Of a DNA stretch of 64,000 nt, positions 1 to 11,711 are shown piece after piece (position 1 is the first letter of the stretch; each line of letters starts with the position of its first letter). A program made the position numbers and the translations under genes. This stretch comes from Diplocarpon mali (Eukaryota > Ascomycota > Leotiomycetes > Helotiales > Drepanopezizaceae), in contig JAENRP010000193.1 in NCBI GenBank assembly GCA_024741835.1, forward strand, positions 18,221-82,220, in the 5' to 3' direction. Under the pieces are notes generated by a model. The model was not told where the DNA came from. It saw nothing but the letters and a program-made list of their open reading frames with translations, and searched no databases.

Positions 1-131
1 TTGTTAAATAGCTTATAGTTAGAGAGCTCTTATGAATCAAGATATCCAATATCGTCGTTTGCACCTTATACTTCTTTATACCCTCTTCTAGTCTACTATC
101 AAGTTTACTATTAGAGAACCTTATTGCTATA
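1..131 (+). repeat. Probable 3' part of the 5' LTR of copia element E
   Basis: This stretch ends just before a copia-type primer-binding site at 132, so I read it as the tail of a 5' LTR whose start lies left of the window. No second LTR is available for comparison. The LTR/internal boundary therefore rests only on the primer-site position and on the gag-like frame that follows. Confidence 0.45.
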
Positions 132-145
132 GGTTATAAGCCCCG
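132..145 (+). other. Copia-type primer-binding site, element E
   Basis: GGTTATAAGCCCC follows the inferred LTR end. Almost the same string stands directly after the 5' LTR of copia C (2307) and of copia B2 (50741). Many Ty1/copia elements prime on an internal part of initiator methionine tRNA and carry GGTTATGAGCC-like sites. TAAG here in place of TGAG is what RIP would produce. Confidence 0.5.
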
Positions 146-148
146 CAT

Positions 149-900
149 GCCTATAAATAGCATTTAACAAATTCCATTGATCAGAGTCTCCTTTACAAAT
201 GAAAAGGCTAATCGATATTTTAAGTTTTACTTAACTAACGATGTATAAAAAAAGCGTCATTTTAATAATAAAACAGTAGCTACTCCCCTTTTAAAGCGCT
301 ATGCAATAATCTAAGCTTACGCAAGATTCGTTACTATAGCTGAATTATCAGGACTGATAGCTGAGATTACTAGCTTAATTGCTAAAAGTACTCTACTGCT
401 TGAATCACCTAATCTTATAGGGACTGATATATAGTACCTTAAACTCGAATTCAATAGTTCATCTCCTTCTCCTCTTCCTTCTCTACCTTCTCCTTTTAAT
501 AACTCTATATATATACATATAAATAAGATATTATTGTCTTTGGCTGCCCTTAGCCTCCCTAAGTCTTAAAAGCTTAAAGGCGCAGAGGACTATAGCTAGT
601 AGAGGAATAAGGTTTTAAACCTTGCAAAGTCAAACGCCTTAACTATATATCTCTATATAAAAGCTAGAATATATGCTTTACTTAAGGTTGACTTATAGGA
701 CTGTTCTATCACTCTTAAGGAAAGGGACAATTGGGTTAGATAGGAAGCTAAGGAATCTTAGATAAAGCTTGCTATTATACTTAATTGCAAACTAGGCCTA
801 TTAGCTTATATAGAAGGAGACAAATCTGCCTTAGATATATAGGAAGCTCTTTAAAAATAGTATAAAGGATCTGGAACAGTGCTTGAATATAATATTATAC
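149..900 (+). pseudogene. Decayed copia gag, element E, cut at 900
   Basis: From about 537 to 900 one frame stays readable with only TAG/TAA as stops. It reads as a copia Gag: a KLKGAEDY-like segment, ALLKVDLQD, a DNWVRQEAK tryptophan block, ILNCKLGLLAYI, and SALDIQEALQKQYKGSG. This resembles the UBN2/gag domain of Ty1/copia elements. The first ATG after the primer site is at 149, but 149-530 is poorly conserved and includes a CT-rich tract (460-500). The gene stops abruptly where copia B1 begins at 901. Protease and pol would lie beyond the right end of the window. Gag identity is inferred from pattern only. Confidence 0.6.
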
Positions 901-1095
901 TATTGAGCTTAAGTAAGTCGGCGCAGTAGGTAAGGGAAACTTCTAGAGGTCGATAGTCGATATATTAATAAGAGTTAAGGAAAGAAGGTTACCCCTTTCT
1001 TCCCTATAGCTATATACGTATTAATATCCTATTGATTAAGCAGTAGGGTTATATGATAATATATTAGAGTAATAGCTGTATTACCTATCTTAATA
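901..1095 (-). repeat. 3' LTR of copia B1 (195 bp)
   Basis: It has the same length as the two B2 LTRs and the same ends: TATTGAGCTTAAG at one side and ATCTTAATA at the other. These correspond to TGTTGAG...CTCAACA before RIP. The element reads on the minus strand. Confidence 0.9.
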
Positions 1096-1234
1096 CCCTT
1101 ACTTAGACCTTACTCTAATTGACCTATAGTTAGGAAAATAATAACTATCCTTTTGCGCTAATCCAACTCTTAAGTATCTCTTTAAATTAAAAATAATTAA
1201 TTAATAATAACTTCTATTAAAATCACTAAACTCT

Positions 1235-1387
1235 ACTTATAAGGTGGGACTAGGAGTCAATTTTCCTAAAAGCGTTCCTTTATAAGACTATATAACTTAA
1301 CTTGCGGTCTAGGCCTAGGAGTCGATCTAAAGAAAAACATTCCTTTATAAGACTATATAACCTAACTTGCAGGGCGGGCCTAAGAGT
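1235..1387. repeat. Three 23-bp palindromes in the 3' leader of B1
   Basis: Copies at 1235-1257, 1300-1322 and 1365-1387 lie 65 bp apart, embedded in a repeated unit containing CTTTATAAGACTATATAA. Each has half-sites close to ACTTGCAGGCC / GGCCTAGGAGT. The same trio stands in B2 at 56075-56224, so it belongs to the B family. It lies between the pol stop and the LTR. Confidence 0.85.
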
Positions 1388-1419
1388 CGTCCTTAAGCCT
1401 ACTAAGCCCTTACTATCTT

Positions 1420-2114
1420 TTATAACCTTAGTATATCTTTAAACGCTTTAAACTTTACAACTATCTTTAATAGCTTTATAAATCCATTTATTACTATTCG
1501 ATCGGTTAGGATATAGGTAATTAATAATTTGTTCTTTATAATAAGGTTGCAGATAAAGTAGTAAGTAATATTAATATATTTCGATCGCTTATATAAGTAT
1601 GGATTCTTTACAAATGCAATTGCCTTTATATTATCTACTTAAAGATTAATATAGTTCCTATCTTATCTAATATACTTAGTAAAACCTATATCTTTTAGAA
1701 CTTAGGCGATTTATAATCCTTACTTATAATTTAATAATATTAATATATATTCGGCTTTAGTGCTTATAGTAGCTATTGATTTCTACTTCTTACTTCCTTA
1801 TAATATAGGTCTATTATATAGTACTACTACGCTTTTAGATATACTTTTCCGACCTTTTATATTTGCCTAATTAGAATTAGTATATACCTTAAGCTTTACG
1901 CTTATATATTTCATTAGTTTATATCTTATCTTTTATATAATTATCGATTAAAGGTACCTTTTAAGTTGCTTAACTATATTTTTATATTAAATTGTCGGAT
2001 CCTTTAAGTTCTAATTAAGTTGCCTAGTAATAAAGGCGATATCTGGTCTTATATATACTATAGTATATATAATTGCTCTAATATCCTATTAGTACTTCTT
2101 TAGATTTCCTATCG
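1420..2114 (-). pseudogene. Copia pol fragment (end of RT, RNase H), B1
   Basis: The minus-strand reading matches the last part of B2 pol, including the copia RNase H tail with the motif order LIKNP, RSKYI, a YHFI-like block, and a KLSITYI block before the stop at 1420-1422. Upstream it reaches the IRAIIYTIVYIRLDIAF block, the copia RT/RNase H connection. It ends at 2114 because copia C is inserted there. Many TAG/TAA codons make it non-functional. Confidence 0.75.
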
Positions 2115-2304
2115 TGCAGAATAGGCGGAGTCTCCACTTATTCTGGAGACCCTCTATGTGACTCTGCTAAGTCATAAACTCTCCCTTTTCTTTCCAAAGT
2201 CTCTTTACTATATATATACTAGATAATAATATAATTAATCATCTTCTCCTATATTTGCAAGCCTCTTAAGCGACCTAATAAAGGCCCTCCAGCCGACCGT
2301 ACTA
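2115..2304 (+). repeat. 5' LTR of copia C (about 190 bp)
   Basis: It begins TGCAGAATAGG where B1 homology stops and ends CCGTACTA directly before a copia primer-binding site. A short inverted pair, GGAGTCTCCA and TCTGGAGACC, lies near its start. The 3' LTR is outside the window, so the ends are inferred, not compared. Confidence 0.6.
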
Positions 2305-2319
2305 TAGTTATAAGCCCTA
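2305..2319 (+). other. Primer-binding site, copia C
   Basis: TAGTTATAAGCCCTA corresponds to TGGTTATGAGCCCT after two TpG-to-TpA changes. It matches the sites at 132 and 50741. This marks the LTR/internal border. Confidence 0.55.
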
Positions 2320-2510
2320 TAAGCACTTTAATATGCTTTCTCTTTGTATGCAACCGGCTAAAGGGCCCTTTAAGCTCCTAACCGACTTTTCGAGTATTTA
2401 TAATAACTTAAAGGACCTTTACTTTCAATTAACAAATCTCCATTTTCTAATCGAACCTTATTTGCAAATTCCATTTATATACCTAACCTTTTCACTAGAC
2501 TCTATTCAAT

Positions 2511-3927
2511 ATGTCTAACTCTTTAAGCATCTTTAAGCCTTACTTTAATACTTTTGCCTTTTAAGTGAAGTAGTTTAATAAATATATATTCTTTATTAAG
2601 CTTTATAATATTACCATTTTTACCAATCTAAGACTTTTATTTAAGTCAATTATAAAGACTAAGCCTTAAGCTCCCTTTATATAGGAGCTTAAGGAATTGG
2701 AAATGGCTAACCTCTATATAATATATATAAGGTTATATAAAAAGTATATAGCGATTCTATTTAAATAGATTTACGCTCGCTTTTCCTTAAGAGATCTATT
2801 AAAGGCTCTTTTTCTATAGGCTTCTTATAAAGATATTAAGGATAAATATAAAATCTTAATAAAGGAGTACCATATACGTAAAAAGACTTAGAAGACCTAA
2901 TGCAAATACTATAAACTACTCTTAGAATAGGTCTTTAAGACCGTCGATAGAACGCTTCTAGCTTCTGCGATAGCTTAAGTATAAATCTAAGCTAAGAAGC
3001 TCTCCTCTTTAATACTTAATAGAAATACTCCTATAAGTGGAACTACTACTAACGACCTATGTGCTAATTTGGTAAACTAATAACTCTTACTTTAAGGCCT
3101 AGTATTTATTTTAAAGCGTGATATTGCGCCTTCTAATAAGGTTATTTAATCTTAAATAAGGCTTTAATACTATAACGTACTATGCTAAGGTAAGACTAAG
3201 AGAACTAATACTTAGCAGTAGATCTAGGAGTAGTAGGAGGCGTACTGCCTAGTAGAATAATACAATCTCTTTAAAATTAAAGGGAGATTAGGAGTTATTG
3301 ACTTTTTAAACTTAATTATAATAAAGATTAATCTAAGTTAGGCGATTCGCTTAAAGGAGGAAATTATTACTAATAAGCAGATAGGAACCCTATATAAGTA
3401 TAACTTAATATAGCTAAGCTGCGCCTTAGCAGGCATTGAATCTAATAGAGCGATTAATAATAAAGGGCTAGCAGTTTTTACTACTTAAGAGTCTCTTTTA
3501 AATGCCGAAACCCTTTTGCAGGCTTTAGTAAGCAGCTCTCGAAATCGCTCTATAAGCTTTAAAAGGGAGATTAGGCCTAAGTGCCCTTATAAAGGCTTTA
3601 AAAATCACTATTAGAAGCCCTAGGACTATCGGAAACTATTATATACTATAGATAGGCGTAAGGAAAATATGAAAGTTCTCTCCTTGCAAGAGGAGGTCTT
3701 ATAAATATAAAAGGCGTTAAACGCAGGAGATTAGTTTAAAGGTCTTTAAGCATAGCTTAAGGAGAATGATATTGCGGTAACAGCAATTGATAAATTTAAA
3801 GGAAAGGCTTTAGCCTCTAAGGAGGATGGTTTAAATAGTAAAAGGGAGAATTCACTAGTCTTTATAGTAATAGATCCCTTTACCTTTGACGCTTTTAAAG
3901 AATCGTTTAACGTCTATTACCTCTTTA
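2511..3927 (+). pseudogene. Decayed copia gag and start of protease, copia C
   Basis: The frame starts at ATG 2511 (MSNSLSIFKPYF) and runs without frameshift to 3927, where A1 interrupts it. Stops are TAA/TAG only. A middle region reads IQELKELEMANLYI and KTQKTQCKYYKLLLEQVF, as in copia Gag. Near 3570-3625 there is a CPYKGFKNHYQKPQDYRK block that looks like a damaged zinc knuckle. The frame continues past A1 as LECHLLSLSTLFDNC at 10290, which leads into the protease. The 61-codon frame at 2333-2518 lies in another phase and is probably not the gene. Confidence 0.7.
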
Positions 3928-4219
3928 TGTAACGGATTATCACTATGTATAAGTTGTACCCCGGTTCGTACCCAGTTCGGCTATAGCTTGGCGCAATCTC
4001 AGTATAGGTCACGAACCGGGTTACCCCCGGTTGGCATCCGGTTTAGCTCCCTTTAAGCGAGTGACCCTCTTTTCTCTATATATATATTCTATACCCTTCC
4101 ACTCCTTTAGGGCTTAGTAGTTATTGATTCTAAGTCATTACTAAGACGTTCTATTAGCATTACTATATAACTCGTACGCGTATTAGTGCTAAGCAAAGGT
4201 TATACTCCTAGTTATTATA
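3928..4219 (+). repeat. 5' LTR of gypsy A1 (292 bp)
   Basis: It starts TGTAACGGATTATCAC and ends GTTATTATA; the intact form is TGTGACGG...GTCGTCACA as seen in A2. A perfect 10-bp inverted repeat, CCCGGTTCGT (3960-3969) and ACGAACCGGG (4011-4020), could fold into a hairpin. A TATA-like run, CTCTATATATATAT, near 4075-4090 is a candidate core promoter. Confidence 0.93.
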
Positions 4220-4399
4220 TTATTAATAACTCTTTCGCTTCGCTAGAGACAGCGTTATAATACCTATTTATATTATTCCTAGTAGTCGACTAAAACCCTA
4301 ATAAGTACGATAATATACTAAAAGACCTATACTAAGCTCCTGCTATAAGCTTAAAGAATAGTTCCTCCTATTACTTAGTCTTCAAAGACCCCTTGCTTT

Positions 4400-5870
4400 C
4401 CCTCCCTTTAGGAAGGTACTAATATCACCCTTAGTACCTTTCCTACCAACTCCCTACTAGCTGATAATAATAGCCTTAAAGTCACTATATCATAAGCCGA
4501 ACTAGACTCTCTATAGGCATGCCTAACGTCTATAGCAGATAAGCGTAATAGGCATAGCTATAAGCTAAGTTCTATATACTAACAATTGATTAAATAAGAA
4601 AGAGATCTAAATAACCTTTAAAACGCCTTTAAAAGCATTTTAAGATTAATTGAGAAAACTCTAGCACTAGAACGACTCCCCTCTAGTTCACTTACGCGCC
4701 CTTAGCGCTCAATGGACTTCGACTTACCTCCTATTTCCTTTACCGCGCGCAGTAAGCGATGCAATAATTAAGACAATCCTTCTTTTGCTTCCCCTAACCG
4801 ATATACTACCGGTTCGCCTCTAGCTTAGCAGCTAAACCTCTCCCGAATCTATAATATACCGAACCTCACTTAAAAACTGTCTAATAGACGTGATTACCGC
4901 GCCAAACACTAGGAGGCCTACGTACTTAACAATTTAGAGCTTTACTACCTCTACTTTTGTAAGGAATAGGCCTGGCTCAACTACGTTTTAGATCAGACTA
5001 AGGGTATAGCTAAAGACTAGCTAACCCCTTAGGTACTTAATAGAGACGCCCGAATTACTGCCGAAACCCTAGTAAGTCAACTTACTAAGTTCTTAACTAA
5101 CCTAGTAGAACGCAAAGAAGCCGAGATCGAGTTTACTACCCTTTATATAAAGGCCAATAAGTCTTTTTAGGAGTTCTACCTTAAGTTCTCCCGACTGGCC
5201 GCTATAGCAAAGATCGACGATAATAGTCGACTTCGTAGCGCCCTTAAGGAGAAAATCCTAAAACGCCTCCAAACCCCCCTTATATAGAAGTAGCATAAGA
5301 CTAGAACGTTAGATAAGTAGGTTACTGCTATCTAATAAGAAGACGCTAGATAGCGCGCTAAGAGGACGCTATATAATCAGATATAATATAAAGATAAATC
5401 AGGCATTAAGGCCAAGCCTAATCTTAGCAAGCCTGCTTAATAAGGAGATAATAATAAATTAAATTCCTTGCTAAGAAACTTTTCCGAATTGTATCCGAAC
5501 CGACCTTAGTATAGCACCCCTGCCCTTAGCTTCGCTAAGTCCGGAACTCCCTCTTTTCCTCTGCGCTAGACTGATACCCCTAGCGCTCTCCCTCTTATAA
5601 CTAATCGAAAAAATCAGTTTGATAAACGGCCGAAATCCCCTTCTATTACTTTTAAGTATTATAGCTCTTGCGTTAACAAGCTAGAGTATAATAGCTAAGG
5701 ATAGAGTAGCGATAAAGAGGAGGACCCTAAGGCTGAATAAGATAATAGTAGCGCTCTCCTTCCCCCCTTAACTCTTAAGGGAAACGCCCCCGCCTAAGTA
5801 AAGCCTCCTTCTTAGGCGTACTTTATAATATACGATACCTCGATTTAAGAAACCTCTTTAGTAGCAATTC
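4400..5870 (+). pseudogene. Decayed gypsy gag, A1
   Basis: One frame (phase of 4991) reads as a Ty3/gypsy Gag. It has a heptad-like stretch around 4570-4670 (LRLIEKTLALERL), then the capsid signature with a tryptophan block at 4960-5050 (DQTKGIAKD) and the segments TLVSQLTKFL, ERKEAEIEF and FYLKFSRLA. A Cys-rich remnant at about 5645-5700 may be the end of the zinc knuckle. The start codon is not recognisable; ATG may have become ATA. Pol follows in the next frame, so a programmed frameshift or similar is implied. Stops are TAG/TAA. Confidence 0.72.
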
Positions 5871-8800
5871 GATAACGAAACGGATCCTACTCTTAAAAAA
5901 TGGTATTTCTTATAAGGTATTAGTATTGATTGATATAGGCGCTAATAGGTATGCTTTAATTAATTCGGCGTTACTTAAATCTTTATCTTCTTTCCTTAAA
6001 CCATTGATTCGCATACTTCTTATACCCTTTCTAATTAAAGGATATAACGGTTCTTAAGGTAGTACTATCACTTATTATATACTGCTTAATCTATATATCA
6101 ATTAGCGAATTCAATTTTTTACTCCCTTTCTTATTACCAACCTTAGCAACTATAAAGTGATTTTAAGAAGAGCATAGCTTAAGGAGTATAAAGTTTCTAT
6201 TAATTATACTTCTCGCAAGCTGACCTAGCCTGATTCCTATCCTCCTACTGTCTCTTTTATAAGGAATATTAAAATCACTAATACTAAACGGCAAAACTTA
6301 GATTAATACTATTAGCGAAATGCAACTTAATGCGATATAGTACTAGAACGGTCCCTTTTTAAGTATGAAGCTCAACGCTAAGAAACCCTCTCCTAACTCC
6401 CTCCTAAATTACCTCTTATTCTAATTAAATACTCTTTTACTAATTCTACCCTAACTCCACCTTAAGTCAAGGGTATTACCTTTTCCAAGGACCACTCCTG
6501 CAATATATTAATTATAAAGCAAGAGCTTAATATGATTAAGCCTAACTCAGCTCCCTTTCCTATTTCGACCCTAAAACGCATTTACAATTAGATAGCAAAG
6601 TGCAAAATTCCCCTTTCTTCTTTAAATATATACGCAATTTCAGCCTATGCTTTTCGTATAATAGCTAGGAATTAGTAAGGCGTAGAGCTCTTTAGCACCT
6701 TATTTTATAAAATTGATCGATTGATTCGAGATAACTAAGAATATTAGGCCTAATAACGCGAAACCGATTCCCTCTTAAACCGATACTATAATAGAGAAGT
6801 TTTAATAGCTATTTTAACTGCCTTCTTTAAACCAATTGAAAAACCGATTCCAGCCGCTTACGAAGAGTACTGCTATATATTTTCGAAAGCCGCTTCTAAT
6901 GCGTTACCGCCCTATCGACCTTATAATCATAAAATCGAGCTTATAGCCGAAGGTGCTTAAAAGGCCCTTTAATACTCCCCCTTATATAAGATATCTATAC
7001 CTAAACTGGAAATAGTAAAGGCGTACCTTATTAATAACCTTAATAAAGGATTTATCAAGGCCTCCTCTGCCTCTTATGCTACGCTAGTACTATTTATAAA
7101 AAAGGCCAATAGTTCCTTACGATTCTATATTAACTACTATATGCTTAATAACCTTACTTATAAAGATCGATACCCCTTACCCCTAATTGATAAGACCCTA
7201 GCTCGATTAGCCGGCGCTTAGATTTTTATAAAGCTTAATATATAGCAGGCTTTCTATCGAATCCGAATAGACCCTGAATCTAAAGAGCTTACTACTTTTA
7301 GAACTTAGTATAGCGCGTACAAGTATAAGGTGCTCCCTTTTAGCCTTACTAATAGCCCTGCTACCTATCAAAGGTATATAAACGATATCCTTTTCGATTA
7401 CCTTAATGATTTTTATATAGCCTACTTAAATAATATCCTTATTTACTCTACCAACCGACTTAATTATAAATCGCATATAAAACAGGTTCTTTAGCAATTA
7501 TCGGATATAGGACTATAGGCCGACCTAAAGAAGTGTGAGTTTAATATTATAAAGACTAAGTACCTTAGCTTTATAATCACTACTAAAGGCGTTTAGGTTA
7601 ACCTTAATAAGGTAGTAGTAATAGAGAATTAGACCTACCCCTTTACTATAAAGGGTATTCAATCATTCTTTAGTTTTTGCAACTTTTATTATTGTTTTAT
7701 TTAAGACTATAGTCTTATTACTGCCTTCTTAGTGCACCTTACTAAGAATAACGTTCCCTTCTAATTTACCTCTAAATGCAAGCAAAGCTTCTTATAGCTG
7801 CAAGAAGCTCTTATACATACCCTAATCCTTTAGTACTATAAGTAAGACCTCCCTTATATACTAGAAACTAATGCCTTTGATAGTATAATCGCTTTTATAT
7901 TATCGTAGCAATATAGGTCCAAATAGCTCCCGGTTGCTTACTATAGTAAGACTATAGTACCGGCTGAGCTAAACTATGCTATATATAATAAGGAGATACT
8001 AGCTATTATTCGATCATTTGGCTATTTTAAAGCCGAGCTTATAGGAGTACCCTATTGAATCGTAGTATATATAGATCATAAAGCGCTTGAGTACTTTATA
8101 ATTATAAAAAACCTTAGTTCTTAATAGGCCCGCTAGGCCGAGCTTCTCTCTAAATATAATTTTACGATTACCTACCGACCTAGCTCCGAAAACCCTCTTG
8201 CCGACGCCTTAACTTACTGCGTTGATAAGTTAGAGGATTAGAATATAATAAAACGCAATAACCGCCTTATGATATTATTATGCTAGGATCAGATTGACCT
8301 TTGAATCCTCTTTAAATAGCTTTGTAAATAGACTATAGTAGAGAACCTAGTCTCTATTAAAGAGGTTTCGGCCTTCTCCTTTGCTTTTTATATTATCGAT
8401 TAAGTACTAGCCGCTAATCGATAATATAGGCCTTACTAGGTCTATTGCTAGGCAGTCCTTTAAAATAGGTCCGATATAGCCCTAACTAAGGCTAACCCTT
8501 AAACGATAGAAGGAGATTTGCTTCTTTATTAAAGTAAACTAGTAGTACTAGATATAGATCACCTTTATATGTTACTTATATAGGAGGTCTATAATCAAAT
8601 TACTATTGCGCATTTAAGCGCGCGTAAAACCTACTAGCTTCTCTCCTTATAGTACTATTAGCCGAATCTACGCCGATACGTCTCCTAGTACTATAAGAAC
8701 TGCTATACCTATAGATAAAGCAAAGTCCCTTATAATAAGAAACCTAGTCTTCTTTAACCCTTCCCAGTACTAAGCCGACCTTAAGAGCATATAATTATAG

Positions 8801-9990
8801 ATTATATGAGTTTTAATAAAGATAAGCATAGCTATAATAACGTTCTTGTAATTATTAATCGGTTTAGTAAGTAGGCAATCTCAATACCCTACTGAAAGAC
8901 TACCGATTTATGTTAATTAGCCTAATTCTATATATACTATATATATCGCTACTTTAATCCCCTCTTAACAATTACCTTAGACCAAGGCCTTTAATTCATC
9001 TTAAGCTTTTAGAAAGCTTTTACCTCCGTTTTAGGTACGAAACTAACCCTTAATTCGGCCTACTACCTTTAAACCGACAGCTAAACTGAAAACTATAATT
9101 AGTACCTTACGCAACGCCTCTGCCCCTTTGTTAGCTACTATTAAGACGATTAGAGCGAATTCTTGCTTATAATAGATTTCGCCTAGCTAACTCTCTCCTA
9201 TGACTCCCTTAGTGGCTTATTGCCATTTGAAGTAGTGTATAAGTACGCTCTGCGTACTAATTAGGACTAGAAGCTTAATATACCTAATTTGGAGTCCCCT
9301 TCTTAGAAACTTAATTAATAAAACGCCTTTAAGTACTCTATAAGACATTATAAAGCTTAGACCCTTGCTAAATCTCATATCCTTAAGGCTTAAGAACGCA
9401 TGCGAAACGCTACTAATACCTCTTGCCGCTTAGCTACTTTCGAAGTTGGCGATTAAGTATACTTAAATATACGTCCTTACCTTATAGATAGGCCTTTTAA
9501 AAAGCTCAGCTTCTCTAAAGCTAGCCTGTTTAAGATAGTAGAGAAAGTGTTTGATTTATACTAATTAAAGCTACCTAACTCTATAAAGGTATATGACGTC
9601 TTCTACCTAAGTCGCCTTTAAAGGGACCTTAGTACCCCTTTAAATGGTTAAGTAAATAAACCCCCTCTTGCTATTAATATTATAAAAGAATAAGAATATA
9701 AAGTAAAGACCTTACTTATTATATAGAAGCAAGCTAGTACGCTTATATACTGCGCCTCATAGGTTGGCCGCGATATTGATTTAAAATAGTACTTAGCCTT
9801 TAATTTTATATATACGCCTTTTAAGCTTTGCGAATTTTATTAGGAAAATCCAGACCTCCTAGGCCCGCTTGTAAGGCTTCCTAATTAGATATAGGCCTAT
9901 ACTAATAGTATAGATGATTATAATAAGATAGGTGATAATAAACCTATAGTTAGACGCTTAAGGATAAGCTTTTTTCAAAAGGGGAGGTGA
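5850..9990 (+). pseudogene. Decayed gypsy pol (PR-RT-RH-INT-chromodomain-like), A1
   Basis: Frame phase of 6904. Protease has ALIDIGANRYALI near 5925 (family D-T/S-G). RT runs about 6990-7560 with LNKGFIKAS and an RFYINYYMLNN block; its active-site box reads AYLNNILIYS, so both aspartates are lost to Asn. RNase H follows (LETNAFDSIIAFIL, AIYNKEILAII, VVYIDHKALEYF). The integrase core keeps IIIDYMSFN, ITLDQGLQF and TDSQTEN, but its zinc region reads NCYTYR where the second Cys would be expected. A chromodomain-like tail follows at about 9690-9860. The stop TGA 9988-9990 abuts the 3' LTR, so the polypurine tract is coding. Confidence 0.85.
9977..9987 (+). other. Polypurine tract, A1
   Basis: AAAAGGGGAGG directly before the 3' LTR is the expected plus-strand primer. 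A2 has AAAAGGGGGG and D has AAAGGGGGGAGG at the same place. Confidence 0.8.
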
Positions 9991-10282
9991 TATAATAGAT
10001 TATTACTATATATAGGTTATACCCTAGTTTATACCTAGTTTAGCTATAGCTTAGCGCAATCTTAGTATAGGTTACAAACTGGGTTACCCTTAGTTAGCAT
10101 CCGGTTCGGCTTTCCTTAAGCGGGTGACCCTCTTTTCTCTATATATATATTCTATGCCCTTCCACTCCTTTAAGGCTTAATAGTTATTGATTCTAAGTTA
10201 TTACTAAAACGTTCTATTAGCATTGCTATATAACTCGTACGCGTATCGGTGCCGAGCAGAGGTTATACTCCCAGTTGTCATA
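9991..10282 (+). repeat. 3' LTR of gypsy A1 (292 bp)
   Basis: It starts TATAATAGATTATTAC, the RIP-altered form of TGTGACGGATTGTCAC, and ends GTTGTCATA. It has the same length as the 5' LTR and is flanked by the CTTTA duplication. More C-to-T and G-to-A changes are visible here than in the 5' LTR. Confidence 0.93.
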
Positions 10283-10287
10283 CTTTA

Positions 10288-11711
10288 AGCTAGAATGCCA
10301 CCTGCTCTCTTTAAGTACGCTCTTTGATAATTGCGTAATTACTTATATTATTAATTCGAAGGATTTACTTATTATAAGTACCTTTAAGCCTTCTGACAAC
10401 TTATAGTAATATATTAAAGTAGGTACCTTAAGACTCTTAATCATTAGGAAAGGTAATAGATATATAGTAGACTCTCTTTTATAGCGTAATAGCTCTCTTA
10501 TAGGAATAACGCTTTGCAATATTGCTATTATAAAGGAGTTTACTACTAATATTATCTTAAAGAGGCTTCTTATAGATAAGGGTTTTTAATACTCTAAGGT
10601 AGACCTTACTTTGCGCTTTAAGAGCATTAGAGACTTTATAAAGCAAGCTTAATTAAAGCGTTATTATAATCTCATTTTCTTTAAATATAAGCCTATTAAC
10701 TATTTAAATCTCTTAAATATACTTTAATATAACTTCTCTGCTTTAATAGCATTCCTTATAGCTAAGATAACACTTTATAATAGGTTTTAATCTAGCTATA
10801 TACCTATTAAGGTGCGGGATAATAATGCGTATATATAATACCTTTGCGCTAGCTACCTAGGCGCAAAGGCTCTTTAAGTGCTAATTAAGTACGCTAAGGG
10901 AGTAAAGATCAAAGGAATACAAAGGCTAAAGTGCCTTATATACGCAATAGCGTTTGCTAGGCAAGTTATTTCTTGCGCTACCTTTAAGAACCGATCTTTA
11001 AGGCCCTTCTTTAAGATCTCCTAGGATCTCTTTGACTTTTTAAACAACTTATATAATAGTTACTTATAAGTTCTTTTAATTAAAGACAAGTATAGTAGTA
11101 TACTTTAGATATTCCTATTAAGATCGAAGGGCAGAGACGTAGTTATAAAGGTCCTCTAGGCCTTTAAAGCATAGGTAAAACGCTAATATAGGCTTTCTAT
11201 TTGCAAGATTAAGCAAAATAATAACACTTTAATAATCTCCTTAAGGGAAGACTCTTTTATAGAGTACTAAAGATAGGTAAAAGAGGAGGGAATCGATTTA
11301 GAGCTTACTTTTACTTATATATACTAACCTAATAGAGGTATAGAGCGAGTAGGAAGGGAGTTGATTAAACGTTCTATTAAAATAAGGATCTACGCCAGGC
11401 TTCTAGCAAGCCTTTGGCCAGAGGTTATAAAGGCTGCTATATACCTTTATAATATCTCCTTACTTACTAAGAAGAAGATGATCTTATTAAGCAAGGCTCT
11501 TTATAATTAGTTTAAGTAGTATTTTCGATTCTATAAGCTACTACTTATTAAGCAGATAATAGCAAGCTTAAAGCCTAACTAGAGTTACGTTTATATATAT
11601 AGCGCTTGCGCATACCCTTTAATTAAAGAGAGAGAGGTAAGGAGGGACTGCTAAACCTTTAAAATTGAACTATAAAAGCACTTAAGTTATTTAATTAAAT
11701 ATATTACCTTT
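10288..11711 (+). pseudogene. Copia C protease and integrase segment
   Basis: It continues the frame of 2511-3927. A protease-like start reads LFDNCVITYIINSKDLL (10306 onward; copia proteases have an N-C/S-T-H-x-x-N block here). A pre-integrase region follows. The integrase core reads LLIKDKYSSILQIFLLRSKG, then YQPNRGIERVGRE at about 11325-11360 with the catalytic-type Glu kept, and LWPEVIKAAIYLYNI. It ends at CCTTT, the A2 duplication. Stops are only TAA/TAG. The next piece is at 18072. Confidence 0.8.

Larger units (their letters stand above)
901..2114 (-). mobile_element. Copia B1, 3' part only, minus strand
   Basis: The segment matches the reverse complement of the 3' end of copia B2 (about 55350-56557): 3' LTR, three palindromes in the 3' leader, and the RNase H/RT end of pol. 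Homology ends at about 2114, where copia C starts. B1 therefore appears to have been split by C, with its 5' part expected right of the window. It is itself inserted in the gag of element E. Its left flank reads TATAC (896-900); the matching duplication is outside the window. Confidence 0.85.
3928..10282 (+). mobile_element. Gypsy A1, full-length chromovirus-like element
   Basis: The element is 6355 bp with two 292-bp LTRs. The 5-bp target duplication CTTTA lies at 3923-3927 and 10283-10287. Genes in order are gag, then pol with protease, RT, RNase H, integrase and a chromodomain-like C-terminus, which is the Ty3/gypsy order. It has exactly the same length as A2, so only point changes separate the two copies. 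It sits in the gag/protease junction of copia C. Confidence 0.95.

Noticed and set aside
2333..2518. 61-codon frame near the start of copia C
   Set aside because: It is in a different phase from the gag frame that starts at 2511 and runs on through the element.
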